Source: Candidatus Saccharimonadota bacterium (GTDB taxonomy: Bacteria; Patescibacteriota; Saccharimonadia; Saccharimonadales; UBA4665). Taken from it: a stretch of DNA of 52,748 bases. Of the stretch, positions 15,847 to 23,918 are shown piece by piece; position 1 is the first letter of the stretch; each line of letters starts with the position of its first letter. The translations under genes and the position numbers were made by a program. The DNA lies in the NCBI GenBank assembly GCA_025928155.1, contig JAICKC010000011.1, positions 1 to 52,748 of the forward strand, in the 5' to 3' direction. Under the pieces are notes generated by a model. It ran no database searches, was not told where the DNA came from, and saw only the letters and a program-made list of their open reading frames with translations.

Positions 15847-16731
15847 ATGCATGCACAGCACCATCCAGCAACCACTATCCTCCTCAAAAGAGACGAGAAG
15901 CAATTCGAGACAACAGTTGCGTTCAATAATTTTGCAGATGGCGACACTCACTGCCTTATAGAGGACACGACGCACATACGAGGCGCAAGCGTGCTGGTAC
16001 GCCACTACCTGTACCCGAATCAAAACGAGCAGATTGTGCGTCTACTTTTTCTGGTCGCTACACTCAGGGATCTCGGTGCGCGCTCTATCGAGGTCTTCGC
16101 GCCCTACCTCCCCTACGCGCGTCAAGACAAGGCCCATCTGCCCGGCGAAATTATCAGCAGTAAGCTGTTATGCCGCATCATACATGAAAGTGGCGTGCGC
16201 GTATTACATACTATAGATTGCCACTTCATGAAAGGCGCCCCAGAAACTACCGTTGAGGGGCTAAAGATTCATAACCTTCTCGTGCAAGGCATGCTCGTTG
16301 AACACCTGGAAACAATCACGAACGAGCCATACCATATCATTGGCCCTGATGCCGGCTCGGCCTACCTAGCGGACGGCGAAACTATGAAAAAGGCACGTTC
16401 GGCCCATTACGATAAACACGCCGACGGGTCAATTCGTCGTTCGGTTGACACGCTCGACGACAAGCACTTAACTATCACCGATAAAACCATCGTGATAGCC
16501 GATGACATGATAAGCACCGGCGGCACCATGATCCGCGCCCTCGAAAATGTGAAGGAGCGTGGCGTACCGAATGTATACGCTATGACCTCTCATGGTCTGT
16601 TCCTGCAGGAGTCATTCGAGAAAATCGCTGTACTAACAACCGGCATGATATATTCCGACACTATTGCCCGCGAGGGTGCGGTGCCGGTAGTTGATGCCGT
16701 GTTTGAGGAAATAGCCAACCATCAACTGTAA
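15847..16731 (+). CDS. prs: Ribose-phosphate pyrophosphokinase (PRPP synthetase)
   Basis: This is a 294-residue PRPP synthetase, a little shorter than the usual 310-320. YLPYARQDKAHLPGEIISSK matches the active-site flexible region, VLHTIDCHF the metal-binding strand with His, and TIVIADDMISTGGTMIRALE is the PRPP-binding loop. It transfers pyrophosphate from ATP to ribose-5-P. The C-terminal GMIYSDTI region is also typical. It lies 20 bp before the UbiA-type gene that would use PRPP, and it is divergent to rpiB that would supply ribose-5-P. The product also feeds nucleotide salvage, so this placement suggests but does not prove a dedicated role in lipid-linked ribose synthesis. Confidence 0.9.
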   Translation: MHAQHHPATTILLKRDEKQFETTVAFNNFADGDTHCLIEDTTHIRGASVLVRHYLYPNQNEQIVRLLFLVATLRDLGARSIEVFAPYLPYARQDKAHLPGEIISSKLLCRIIHESGVRVLHTIDCHFMKGAPETTVEGLKIHNLLVQGMLVEHLETITNEPYHIIGPDAGSAYLADGETMKKARSAHYDKHADGSIRRSVDTLDDKHLTITDKTIVIADDMISTGGTMIRALENVKERGVPNVYAMTSHGLFLQESFEKIAVLTTGMIYSDTIAREGAVPVVDAVFEEIANHQL

Positions 16732-16738
16732 TCCCTTG

Positions 16739-16744
16739 TATAAT
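16739..16744 (+). promoter_or_regulatory. Consensus -10 box 7 nt before the UbiA-type gene
   Basis: A perfect TATAAT sits 7 nt before the ATG at 16752 and 8 nt after the prs stop. It gives the UbiA-type gene its own leaderless promoter. Confidence 0.6.
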
Positions 16745-16751
16745 AGGTTCA

Positions 16752-17609
16752 ATGTTAGGGAATCTCGTCAAGCTCATACGGCCGAAGCACTATATTAAAA
16801 ACGGCCTGATTTTTGTGCCTCTGCTTTTTGCAGGCAAGCTCAGCGAAAACGATAACTTTGTACGCACGCTCTGGGCATTCTTGGCGTTCTGCGCTATCGC
16901 TTCTATCGTCTACATCATTAACGACATTCGAGATGTTGAAAAAGATCGCGAGCACCCCAAAAAAAAGTTTCGTCCAATTGCATCTGGCGACGTATCTGTT
17001 AGCCAAGCGAGTATCCTCGCCACTGTTTTGGCGCTTGTTGCCGTCGGGTTTGGCTACCTTTCCAGGGCCGGCGTGGACACTTGGTCGTTGCTCGCAACAT
17101 ATCTTGCCATAAATATCATATATAGCGCAGGACTCAAGAATGTGCCCGTCTTGGATGTAACGATCTTGGCGGCTGGGTTTGTGCTACGCGTACTGTTTGG
17201 TGCCAGCGTGGTAGACATAGAGGTTTCACGCTGGCTCTACCTAACGGTGCTAGCGGGCGCATTCTACCTCGGGCTTGGCAAACGCCGTGGTGAGTTACTA
17301 ACCGTGGGTGCCAAAACGCGCAAAGTCAACGAGTTTTACACGCATAACTTTCTCGATAAAAATATGTACGTATGTTCTGCCCTCGCCCTAGTTTTCTATT
17401 CACTATGGGCAACTGACCCGTCTCGAGCTACTCACCACTCATTGTTCTGGACTATCCCCATCGTAATGATTTTGGTCATGACCTACAGTCTCGACGTCGA
17501 GAAAGATGGGTCGATGGGCGATCCGGTAGACGTGCTTACCGCTAATAAGACGCTCGCCTTCTTCGGTCTGCTGTACGTAGTATTAACTGCCTACTTGCTA
17601 TACATATGA
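16752..17609 (+). CDS. UbiA-family polyprenyl-phosphate phosphoribosyltransferase (DPPR synthase-like)
   Basis: This is a 285-residue membrane enzyme with about nine helices. The first Asp-rich motif is YIINDIRDVEKDREHPKKKF (ND..D...D..HP), the form found in decaprenyl-phosphate 5-phosphoribosyltransferases such as Rv3806c. The second region reads YSLDVEKDGSMGDPVDVL. The opening LVKLIRPKHYIKNGLIFVP is also typical of that branch. The reaction would be PRPP plus polyprenyl phosphate giving polyprenyl-phosphoryl-5-phosphoribose. prs directly upstream and a HAD phosphatase overlapping by 4 nt downstream support this over quinone, heme or chlorophyll prenylation. Lipid carrier length is unknown. 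Confidence 0.88.
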   Translation: MLGNLVKLIRPKHYIKNGLIFVPLLFAGKLSENDNFVRTLWAFLAFCAIASIVYIINDIRDVEKDREHPKKKFRPIASGDVSVSQASILATVLALVAVGFGYLSRAGVDTWSLLATYLAINIIYSAGLKNVPVLDVTILAAGFVLRVLFGASVVDIEVSRWLYLTVLAGAFYLGLGKRRGELLTVGAKTRKVNEFYTHNFLDKNMYVCSALALVFYSLWATDPSRATHHSLFWTIPIVMILVMTYSLDVEKDGSMGDPVDVLTANKTLAFFGLLYVVLTAYLLYI

Positions 17610-18196
17610 GCCATGCCGATTCCGTGAACGTTTACGATTTCGATCACACTATTTATCATGGCGACGCGTCATTGGATTTTATAATTTACTGCATGAGACG
17701 CAAACCGCGTACATGGAGACGTCTGCCCCTATCAGGTATAGCTGTGGTGAAGTATGTCTTTGCCCGAGCAACAAGGAAACAGGTTAAGCAAGCCGCTTTC
17801 GCATTTTTGCGTGATATGACGGACCTGGATACCGTTGTGCAAAATTTTTGGGACACTCATGAAAGCAAGATTAAGCCATGGTATTTAGAGCGAAAGCATT
17901 CGAGTGATCTTATAGTTTCCGCCTCTCCAGAGTTTTTGCTAAGACCAATCGCTGAGAGACTTGGTATTGCGCCGCCGATTGCCACACTCATGGACACGCG
18001 CACTGGACAAATAATTGGCAAAAATTGCCGTGCGGACGAAAAAGTTAGACGTCTTCGCGCATACGATCCATCCATAGAAATCGCTAATTGCTACAGTGAC
18101 AGCCCCTCCGATCTGCCGCTGCTCAAACTAGCCGATAAAGCATACATGGTAAAAAAGCACACTCTGGTCGAGCTATCGCATGATAGTATGAAGTGA
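17606..18196 (+). CDS. HAD-IB family phosphatase
   Basis: This is a 196-residue HAD hydrolase. Motif I is VYDFDHTIYHGD (DxDxT), motif II LIVSASPEFLL, the Lys region IGKNCRADEK, and motif IV CYSDSPSDLPLL. A helical cap sits between motifs I and II, as in SerB-like HAD-IB enzymes. It overlaps the UbiA-type gene by 4 nt (ATGA), so the two are coupled. In the mycobacterial pathway a phosphatase must remove the 5-phosphate from decaprenyl-phosphoryl-5-phosphoribose; this is the natural candidate for that step. Similar HAD and UbiA pairs occur in other bacteria, sometimes fused. Substrate is inferred. Confidence 0.88.
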   Translation: MSHADSVNVYDFDHTIYHGDASLDFIIYCMRRKPRTWRRLPLSGIAVVKYVFARATRKQVKQAAFAFLRDMTDLDTVVQNFWDTHESKIKPWYLERKHSSDLIVSASPEFLLRPIAERLGIAPPIATLMDTRTGQIIGKNCRADEKVRRLRAYDPSIEIANCYSDSPSDLPLLKLADKAYMVKKHTLVELSHDSMK

Positions 18197-18227
18197 GCTG
18201 TCTTAAGCACCAAAGTAGAGGTAGACA

Positions 18228-18638
18228 ATGGACGAGGAAACTGTAACTCCTAGGACTTCAAAAAAAGCGCTACTCAGAGAGTTATTTCTCTACGGAGTTA
18301 TCGGCGCCTCAACCGCCGCGCTCGATGTTCTATTATTTAAAGTGTTTCGAACGGTCGGCATACCCCTGCTTATAGCAAACTTCATGAGCGTGAGTATTGC
18401 TGTAGGCTCAAGTTTCATCCTGAACGCCAAGTACAACTTTAAGAAAACCGACAATCTTCACAAACGCGCTGCAAAATTCTTTTCAATCGGTTACTTTGGG
18501 TGGCTCATTCAATCCATCATATTGTGGGTTGGCGTTGACCACATGGGGTTCCAAGAGACCTATGTTAAGCTATTTGCAGTGATCGTTGCCGCCGCTATTC
18601 AGTACGTGTTAAATAAATTCCTAACCTTTAGAAACTAG
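18228..18638 (+). CDS. GtrA-like membrane protein (third copy)
   Basis: This is a 136-residue protein with four hydrophobic helices and the GtrA pattern: ELFLYGVIGASTAALDVLLF, SSFILNAKYNFKKTD (N.kytF) and the final YVLNKFLTFRN, the most typical GtrA ending of the three here. GAGGT lies 5-9 nt before the ATG. It is placed after the phosphatase and 7 nt before an SDR gene on the same strand. Translocation of a polyprenyl-phosphate sugar, possibly the lipid-linked pentose, fits the context. Confidence 0.88.
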   Translation: MDEETVTPRTSKKALLRELFLYGVIGASTAALDVLLFKVFRTVGIPLLIANFMSVSIAVGSSFILNAKYNFKKTDNLHKRAAKFFSIGYFGWLIQSIILWVGVDHMGFQETYVKLFAVIVAAAIQYVLNKFLTFRN

Positions 18639-18645
18639 AGGCGCT

Positions 18646-19695
18646 ATGAGCAAAAAGAAAGTACTAGTCACTGGTGGGGCCGGCTTTTTAGGTATCAACT
18701 TGGTTCGATACCTACTCAAAAAAAACTACGAGGTTGTTTCTTTTGATATCGCCTCTTTCGACTACGAGGATGTAAAAGACAAGGTCGTCGCCATCACCGG
18801 CGATATCCGTGACAGAAAAGCGCTCGATAAAGCCACGAAGGGTATTGACTTGGTAGTTCATTGTGCGGCAGCGTTACCTCTTTACGCTGCAGACGAGATC
18901 TACTCAATTGATATTGATGGCACCAAGAATGTTCTCGCTGCTGCACATAAGCACGGGATTGCACGAGTCGTACACATTTCTTCAACCGCTGTCTATGGTA
19001 TTAAGACCAAAAACCCAACCTCAGAAGACGATCCGCTGGTTGGCATTGGGCCATATGGTATTGCCAAGATAGAGTCCGAGAAGGTTGGCGAGGAATATCG
19101 CAAGAAGGGCATGTGCGTACCGATACTTCGGCCCAAAACATTTATTGGCCCCGAGCGTCTTGGCGTTTTTGCGCTGCTCTACGACTGGGCTAAAGATGGA
19201 TGCAGTTTCCCGATGGTCGGCAACGGTAAAAACCAGTACCAACTGTTGGATGTCGAGGACTTGTGTGACGCAATTTATTTATGCCTCACTTTGCCCGCTG
19301 CCAAAGCAAATGATACATTTAACGTCGGCGCCAAGAAGTTCGGCATTATGAAAGAAGACTACCAAGCGGTGCTCGACAAAGCTGGTTTTGGTAAAAAGGT
19401 GATCGGCTTTCCTGCGGCACCAATGGTACTAACTTTGCGGCTTCTGGAGTCTCTGCATTTGTCGCCGATTTATAAGTGGGTGTACGAAACGGCCTTTAGG
19501 GATTCAGTAGTAACCATCGATAAAGCAGAGAAAAAATTAGGCTTCACGCCAAAGTTCTCTAACAAAGATGCTTTGCTAAAAAACTACGCCTGGTATCTGC
19601 AAAACGAAGAGCACTTCAAAAATGCGTCTGGCGTCTCCCACCGAGTGCCGTGGAAGCAGGGTATCTTATCGGTCGCCAAGTTATTCTTTAAATAG
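18646..19695 (+). CDS. NAD-dependent epimerase/dehydratase-like SDR
   Basis: This is a 349-residue extended SDR. The dinucleotide loop VLVTGGAGFLGINLVRYL is followed by GDIRD, the strand LVVHCAAALPLYA, the Ser motif VHISSTAVYG and YGIAKIESEK as YxxxK. The 3-beta-HSD/UDP-sugar epimerase branch is the closest by pattern. It lies 7 nt after the third GtrA gene. It may epimerise or reduce a sugar on a nucleotide or a lipid carrier; the second SDR of the region at 12769 is quite different in sequence. It ends convergent with a GT-C-like gene. Confidence 0.87.
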   Translation: MSKKKVLVTGGAGFLGINLVRYLLKKNYEVVSFDIASFDYEDVKDKVVAITGDIRDRKALDKATKGIDLVVHCAAALPLYAADEIYSIDIDGTKNVLAAAHKHGIARVVHISSTAVYGIKTKNPTSEDDPLVGIGPYGIAKIESEKVGEEYRKKGMCVPILRPKTFIGPERLGVFALLYDWAKDGCSFPMVGNGKNQYQLLDVEDLCDAIYLCLTLPAAKANDTFNVGAKKFGIMKEDYQAVLDKAGFGKKVIGFPAAPMVLTLRLLESLHLSPIYKWVYETAFRDSVVTIDKAEKKLGFTPKFSNKDALLKNYAWYLQNEEHFKNASGVSHRVPWKQGILSVAKLFFK

Positions 19696-19707
19696 AGTCG
19701 CGACTTC

Positions 19708-21333
19708 TTAAGGGTAGTCTTTCCTGAGCCACGACTGATCAGTTTTGTCCAAGAGATCATAGTTGTAGATATAGACCGTATATTCTCCGGACTTAAGTAC
19801 ACGTGCTGGTGCGCCGAATTGTTGTCGTACCTGACTTTGGGTGCACGCCGTGGGGTCTTTAAAAGAATCAAAGATGTAGAAACTCCTTTTACTCGGCACC
19901 AGATACTTATCCTTATTGACAAACCAAACCCGCGGTACGGTAAAGCCGTCACGCACACATGTGACCGGCTCAACGTTCAATACGCTACCAGAGAGATACG
20001 AGTTTATCTGGGCGCTCCAGTACTCTGAGTAGCCCTTGCTAACGCCTGCCTCCTTTAAGCTATCAATGAGGTTAAAGTTAGCTACATTATTGTAGTCGTC
20101 GAGAGGTGATGGCTTGTCCGTAGCAGTACCCCAGGCGTTGACGGCGAGGTTCAATACTACAGCAACAACCAGTAAGACTGTATACCCGGTAGTCCTGAAT
20201 GTCGTTAAACGTTTGCCGGACATAAAATACGCCAAAACCAGAGCCGCCACAAACGGCATCACCGCAAGGTACCTATACGACCACAGGTCAAGGTTCCAGT
20301 CGCTAAAAGCTAGGGCGAGTAGCACAAACCAGAGTAGGCCCGCAAAAACTTGCTCTTCCGGGCTACCATCTTTGTTCTTTAGAAGCTTAATGGAGCCAAC
20401 TATGACTAACAGCATGATGATGACATCCGCTATGGCACTTACCGCAGCGGCACTCGTCACTGGCTGGCCTAAGAAGTCCGCGCCGGTGATAGCAAGAAAA
20501 GAGTGCAGGGCCAGGGCTAAGGAGGAACCGACGTGATTGAAATCAATAAATGCGGGCGCGCCAAAGTACTTAGCCAACACGATGCCCGCCTTTGGCAATA
20601 GTTTTTCAATAACTTCGTAGACCACTGCGCTCGTAATGAGCGTACCCAAAATAGCCAACAATCTAAGGAGTGGGGTGCGCTTGTGCGCAACATATAGTAG
20701 TGCCAGTACTAGCGCTGGCAAAATTCCAAAATACAAAAAATATCTATCATTAATTACGGAAAAGCTAACAAACAGCACTATGCCAACAAGTAGTGCTCCT
20801 CTTCTCCAGCCACGAATGGCATCAAACTCACCCCGACATGTTTTTGATGTAAGCATCAGAATGGTAAAAATAAGCCCGACCGCAAGCGTATGCAAGTTGG
20901 TGCCTAAAAAGAGGCGAGACAGCCCAAAGCCAGAACTCGCCAACCACACCACGGGTAGAAGGACTGTATAGCTAATCCGTTTGTTTGCTATGCGCAGAAA
21001 ATAGAGTACTGACGCATAGAAAAGTGTAAAGTTTATCAGCGCCAGTAAAACGCCATCAATAAGCATAGCGTGACGGCCTGGCGCGACAAACAACGACACC
21101 AACCAATAGATTGGCAGCTGTAGAATAAAGAGTTCATTGTCACTACCAAAAAATAGGTTTTTACTAAACGGATGCCAGTGTTGCGACAGCATATTTTGCC
21201 AATACACATCATCACTGTTATACGCTGTATACCTATAGGCAAATACCATGCTCAGCACTACCAGTAGCAAACCAATGACAAATACTGCTCGCGAGGGGTG
21301 TTGCCTTATATATGTCCGTGCTTGCTTGGTCAC
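19708..21333 (-). CDS. Polytopic GT-C-like membrane protein, paralogue A
   Basis: This is a 541-residue protein with about 11 helices followed by a polar C-terminal domain of some 110 residues with two Cys (VTCVRDGF and DPTACTQSQV). The first external loop has YNSDDVYWQ, and an acidic pair in this loop is the usual catalytic or metal-binding site of GT-C glycosyltransferases that use polyprenyl-phosphate sugars. The start is a GTG with GAGAGG upstream. It shares the loop, the FILQLPIYWLVSLFVAPGRH block and the C-terminal RQQFGAP motif with the next gene upstream, so the two are tandem duplicates. No named family assignment is certain. Confidence 0.78.
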   Translation of the reverse strand: MTKQARTYIRQHPSRAVFVIGLLLVVLSMVFAYRYTAYNSDDVYWQNMLSQHWHPFSKNLFFGSDNELFILQLPIYWLVSLFVAPGRHAMLIDGVLLALINFTLFYASVLYFLRIANKRISYTVLLPVVWLASSGFGLSRLFLGTNLHTLAVGLIFTILMLTSKTCRGEFDAIRGWRRGALLVGIVLFVSFSVINDRYFLYFGILPALVLALLYVAHKRTPLLRLLAILGTLITSAVVYEVIEKLLPKAGIVLAKYFGAPAFIDFNHVGSSLALALHSFLAITGADFLGQPVTSAAAVSAIADVIIMLLVIVGSIKLLKNKDGSPEEQVFAGLLWFVLLALAFSDWNLDLWSYRYLAVMPFVAALVLAYFMSGKRLTTFRTTGYTVLLVVAVVLNLAVNAWGTATDKPSPLDDYNNVANFNLIDSLKEAGVSKGYSEYWSAQINSYLSGSVLNVEPVTCVRDGFTVPRVWFVNKDKYLVPSKRSFYIFDSFKDPTACTQSQVRQQFGAPARVLKSGEYTVYIYNYDLLDKTDQSWLRKDYP

Positions 21334-21366
21334 TTAGCAGCCTCTCAACGCATTTACCAGCGGCTC

Positions 21367-22977
21367 TTACTTGAGCTCAGCCCGGTCCATTTTATTTAAG
21401 ATGTCGTAGTTATAGAACCAAACCGTACCGCCACTCACCTTCTTTTCCCGTACGGGAGCGCCGAACTGTTGGCGTACTTGCGCTTTCGTACAAAGTGGCG
21501 TGCTGTCTACAAACATATAGAAACTGCTATGCGCCAGTTCTAGGTACTGTTTCTTATCCACAAGCCATACGTAAGGCAGGGTAGTACCATTGACGCATTT
21601 TACTGGCAAAGCATTTACCGCTCCACCCGACAGGTACGTGTTAACGTGAGAACTCCAATATTCTGTATAGCCTTTACCCGCTCCAGATTTTTGGAGGGTT
21701 GCTATGAGCTGGTAATTAAGCGTCTGGTTGTCGCCTTCCCCAATCGGAGATGCTAACGCGGGTGCCACATTGAATGCACTAGCGCTTATATTCAAAACTA
21801 CCGCCACGATAAGCGCAAGTTGAAGCATGCGTGTTTTTACCAGCTTTTGTCTGCTAGGCAGCGTTGCCAGCAGTACCGCCATCACGAATGGTGCTGCCAC
21901 AAGGTAGCGGTAAGTCTGGACAACTGCCATGTTGAGGCTGCTAATCGTAAATGCGATGATAATAAACCAAAATAGCCCTGCAAGTGCCGTGGTCTCGGGC
22001 TCAGGCCGATGGCGCAGTAGCTTTGCTGCACAAGCCACCGCTAGACCCGCTATCCACAGGTTGACAAATCCGACGACCGTAGCCATGCCGACCAACGGCT
22101 GGCCGAAGAAGTTAGTTCCTGTAATAACCAAGAAACTGTGTATCGCGTTCATGCTGTATGAGCCTAGATTGTCGAATGTCGCAAATGCCGGCTTTCCTAG
22201 AATGGTTAGCGGTACAATACCAATATGAGGCAACAGGTGCGTGATAATCGCTGATACTACATAGCCAGCAGCAATAATTCCCACGATGACGGCAGCACGC
22301 GTAGTGTTGATAAATTTTTTCTGCAAATATAGTCCGGTAAGCGCAATCGCAGGTAGCACTCCAAAATACACAAAATAACCATCGTTAGCCGCAGATAGCC
22401 CAACAAGCAGAATGATCACTCCATATGCCAAATACCGCTTCCGACCGCCTTCACCTACAAGTCCACTTCGGCACAGTTTTGAGACGACCATAAGGAGTAC
22501 AAAAATAAGTCCTACCGAAATCGTATGCGCGTTTGTTTCTAAGAAAAGCCGGCTTAGGCCATAGCTTGAAGCAGTCAGCCATAGCACTGGCAGTAATGAA
22601 ACGTAGGAAGCCTTTACTTTCAGAACACGCATAAAATGGAGGAGGGCAGCGTACACAAGCACAAAGTTAATAAGCGCCAGCAACAGTCCGTCTACCAACA
22701 TCGCGTGCCTGCCTGGCGCGATGACCAGTGATACGAGCCAGTACAATGGCATTTGGAGGATAAAGGGATCGGCCTTGTCACCAAAAAATACGTCGCCACT
22801 GTGTGGCCGCCAATGGAGGAGGGCGTTCTGCCATATCACATCGTCGCTGCTGTACGCGGTATGGCGATAGTTCAAAACCATGCTTATTGTTGTCAGCAGT
22901 AAGCCGGCGATAAACACAACACCTTCAGGACGTCTCACCCAGTCGCCTATAACACCGAACCAGCCCCTCAGTTTCAT
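21367..22977 (-). CDS. Polytopic GT-C-like membrane protein, paralogue B
   Basis: This is a 536-residue paralogue of the downstream gene. YSSDDVIWQ in the first external loop, FILQMPLYWLVSLVIAPGRH, GLSRLFLETNAHTISVGLIF and the C-terminal CTKAQVRQQFGAP line up with the partner over the whole length. The soluble end again carries two Cys. The ATG at 22977 (MKLRGW) is chosen because TATATT sits 8 nt upstream and because the longer frame would run 48 codons further into the preceding methyltransferase gene. The pair could add the same lipid-linked sugar to two positions of a glycan. Donor and acceptor are unknown. Confidence 0.78.
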   Translation of the reverse strand: MKLRGWFGVIGDWVRRPEGVVFIAGLLLTTISMVLNYRHTAYSSDDVIWQNALLHWRPHSGDVFFGDKADPFILQMPLYWLVSLVIAPGRHAMLVDGLLLALINFVLVYAALLHFMRVLKVKASYVSLLPVLWLTASSYGLSRLFLETNAHTISVGLIFVLLMVVSKLCRSGLVGEGGRKRYLAYGVIILLVGLSAANDGYFVYFGVLPAIALTGLYLQKKFINTTRAAVIVGIIAAGYVVSAIITHLLPHIGIVPLTILGKPAFATFDNLGSYSMNAIHSFLVITGTNFFGQPLVGMATVVGFVNLWIAGLAVACAAKLLRHRPEPETTALAGLFWFIIIAFTISSLNMAVVQTYRYLVAAPFVMAVLLATLPSRQKLVKTRMLQLALIVAVVLNISASAFNVAPALASPIGEGDNQTLNYQLIATLQKSGAGKGYTEYWSSHVNTYLSGGAVNALPVKCVNGTTLPYVWLVDKKQYLELAHSSFYMFVDSTPLCTKAQVRQQFGAPVREKKVSGGTVWFYNYDILNKMDRAELK

Positions 22978-22985
22978 TACTAGGT

Positions 22986-22991
22986 AATATA
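22986..22991 (-). promoter_or_regulatory. -10 box 8 nt before paralogue B
   Basis: TATATT on the minus strand, 8 nt from the ATG at 22977. It lies between that ATG and the end of the upstream methyltransferase gene and supports the shorter start. Confidence 0.45.
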
Positions 22992-23074
22992 GCACTAGCC
23001 GCCTAGCTGTAGTTGTTGTGAAAAGTGTCTGTGGATGGCGTGCAGCACTAGATGCAGCAACTATCCATGCGCCG

Positions 23075-23800
23075 TTAGGGCACCAGCCAGCTATTTTGAA
23101 TCCGAGAGCCCTTACCTGCAACTACGATCAAGCACTCGCCCAGTTTCGTTGGCAAAAAGGCCCGACCCAATGCTAGCTGAATAGCTGCAGGTGGGAAAAA
23201 GAATAGCTTTTGCAGAATCGTCGGAATACCCGAAACATACGGTACGTCCCACATTCCGTCACCTTTATATTTCAAAACTTTAAAGCCGACTTCTTCAGTA
23301 CGATTTAGCCACTCCCTAACAGCAAACAGGGACACATGTGTTTTATCGGCATACCCAAACCAGTTATCTTTCTTGAATGTATGTCCCAACCCATCTGAGT
23401 TTGGCACCACGTAGACAAGCAGACCGCCCGGTTTCAATTTTTTGTGGAACTCCTGAAATACTTCTTCTGGCTTTACGATGTGCTCCATAACGTGCAGCGC
23501 GATCACGCCATCAAGGCTCTCGTCAGCAATCTTGTCGAGGGTTTTTATGGTTTTGGCAGTAGGGGCATTCTTGTTTACTTGTTTAAGCGCATAGTCCGAG
23601 ATATCGAGCGCGTAGCATTCATAATCGCGCACGAGTCTCTTTGTAAGGTGGCCGACACCGCAGCCGTACTCCAGTATCAACGGTTTTTTACTTGACTTAC
23701 TCCCCATATGGTTCCTGAAGAATCGATAATAAAAACTTAGCGCAGGCCTGTCGCCCGCTTGGTCGTTACCATCGTAGTATGTCGAGTCATACTCAGCCAC
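23075..23800 (-). CDS. Class I SAM-dependent methyltransferase
   Basis: This is a 241-residue methyltransferase. Motif I is ILEYGCGVGHLTKRLV, then CYALDISDYAL, LDGVIALHVMEHIVKPEEVF and LKPGGLLVYVVPNSDG. The C-terminal quarter (KLFFFPPAAIQLALGRAFL) is hydrophobic and may sit at the membrane. The start is GTG with GAGGG 8 nt upstream. It is transcribed toward the GT-C-like pair. Methylation of a glycan or lipid intermediate is plausible; ubiquinone-type methylation is less likely here since no other quinone gene is present. Confidence 0.87.
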   Translation of the reverse strand: MAEYDSTYYDGNDQAGDRPALSFYYRFFRNHMGSKSSKKPLILEYGCGVGHLTKRLVRDYECYALDISDYALKQVNKNAPTAKTIKTLDKIADESLDGVIALHVMEHIVKPEEVFQEFHKKLKPGGLLVYVVPNSDGLGHTFKKDNWFGYADKTHVSLFAVREWLNRTEEVGFKVLKYKGDGMWDVPYVSGIPTILQKLFFFPPAAIQLALGRAFLPTKLGECLIVVAGKGSRIQNSWLVP

Positions 23801-23830
23801 GTTTTGCCCTCTCTTTTACACTAGCTTTTT

Positions 23831-23848
23831 GCAATTATAACAAATTGC
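23831..23848. promoter_or_regulatory. Inverted repeat containing a -10 box, divergent control region
   Basis: GCAATT (23831-23836) and AATTGC (23843-23848) are perfect arms. A minus-strand TATAAT at 23834-23839 overlaps them, 33 nt before the GTG at 23800. A dyad over the -10 box would suit an operator. Confidence 0.4.
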
Positions 23849-23906
23849 GCTCCTACCGCGTGTAGTAACACTGACAGCAGGTGCATAATTCACCCTAAAT
23901 GCATGG

Positions 23907-23912
23907 TATGCT
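23907..23912 (+). promoter_or_regulatory. -10 box 6 nt before a methyltransferase
   Basis: TATGCT lies 6 nt before the ATG at 23919 with no Shine-Dalgarno between. A leaderless transcript is expected. Confidence 0.5.
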
Positions 23913-23918
23913 TAGTGC

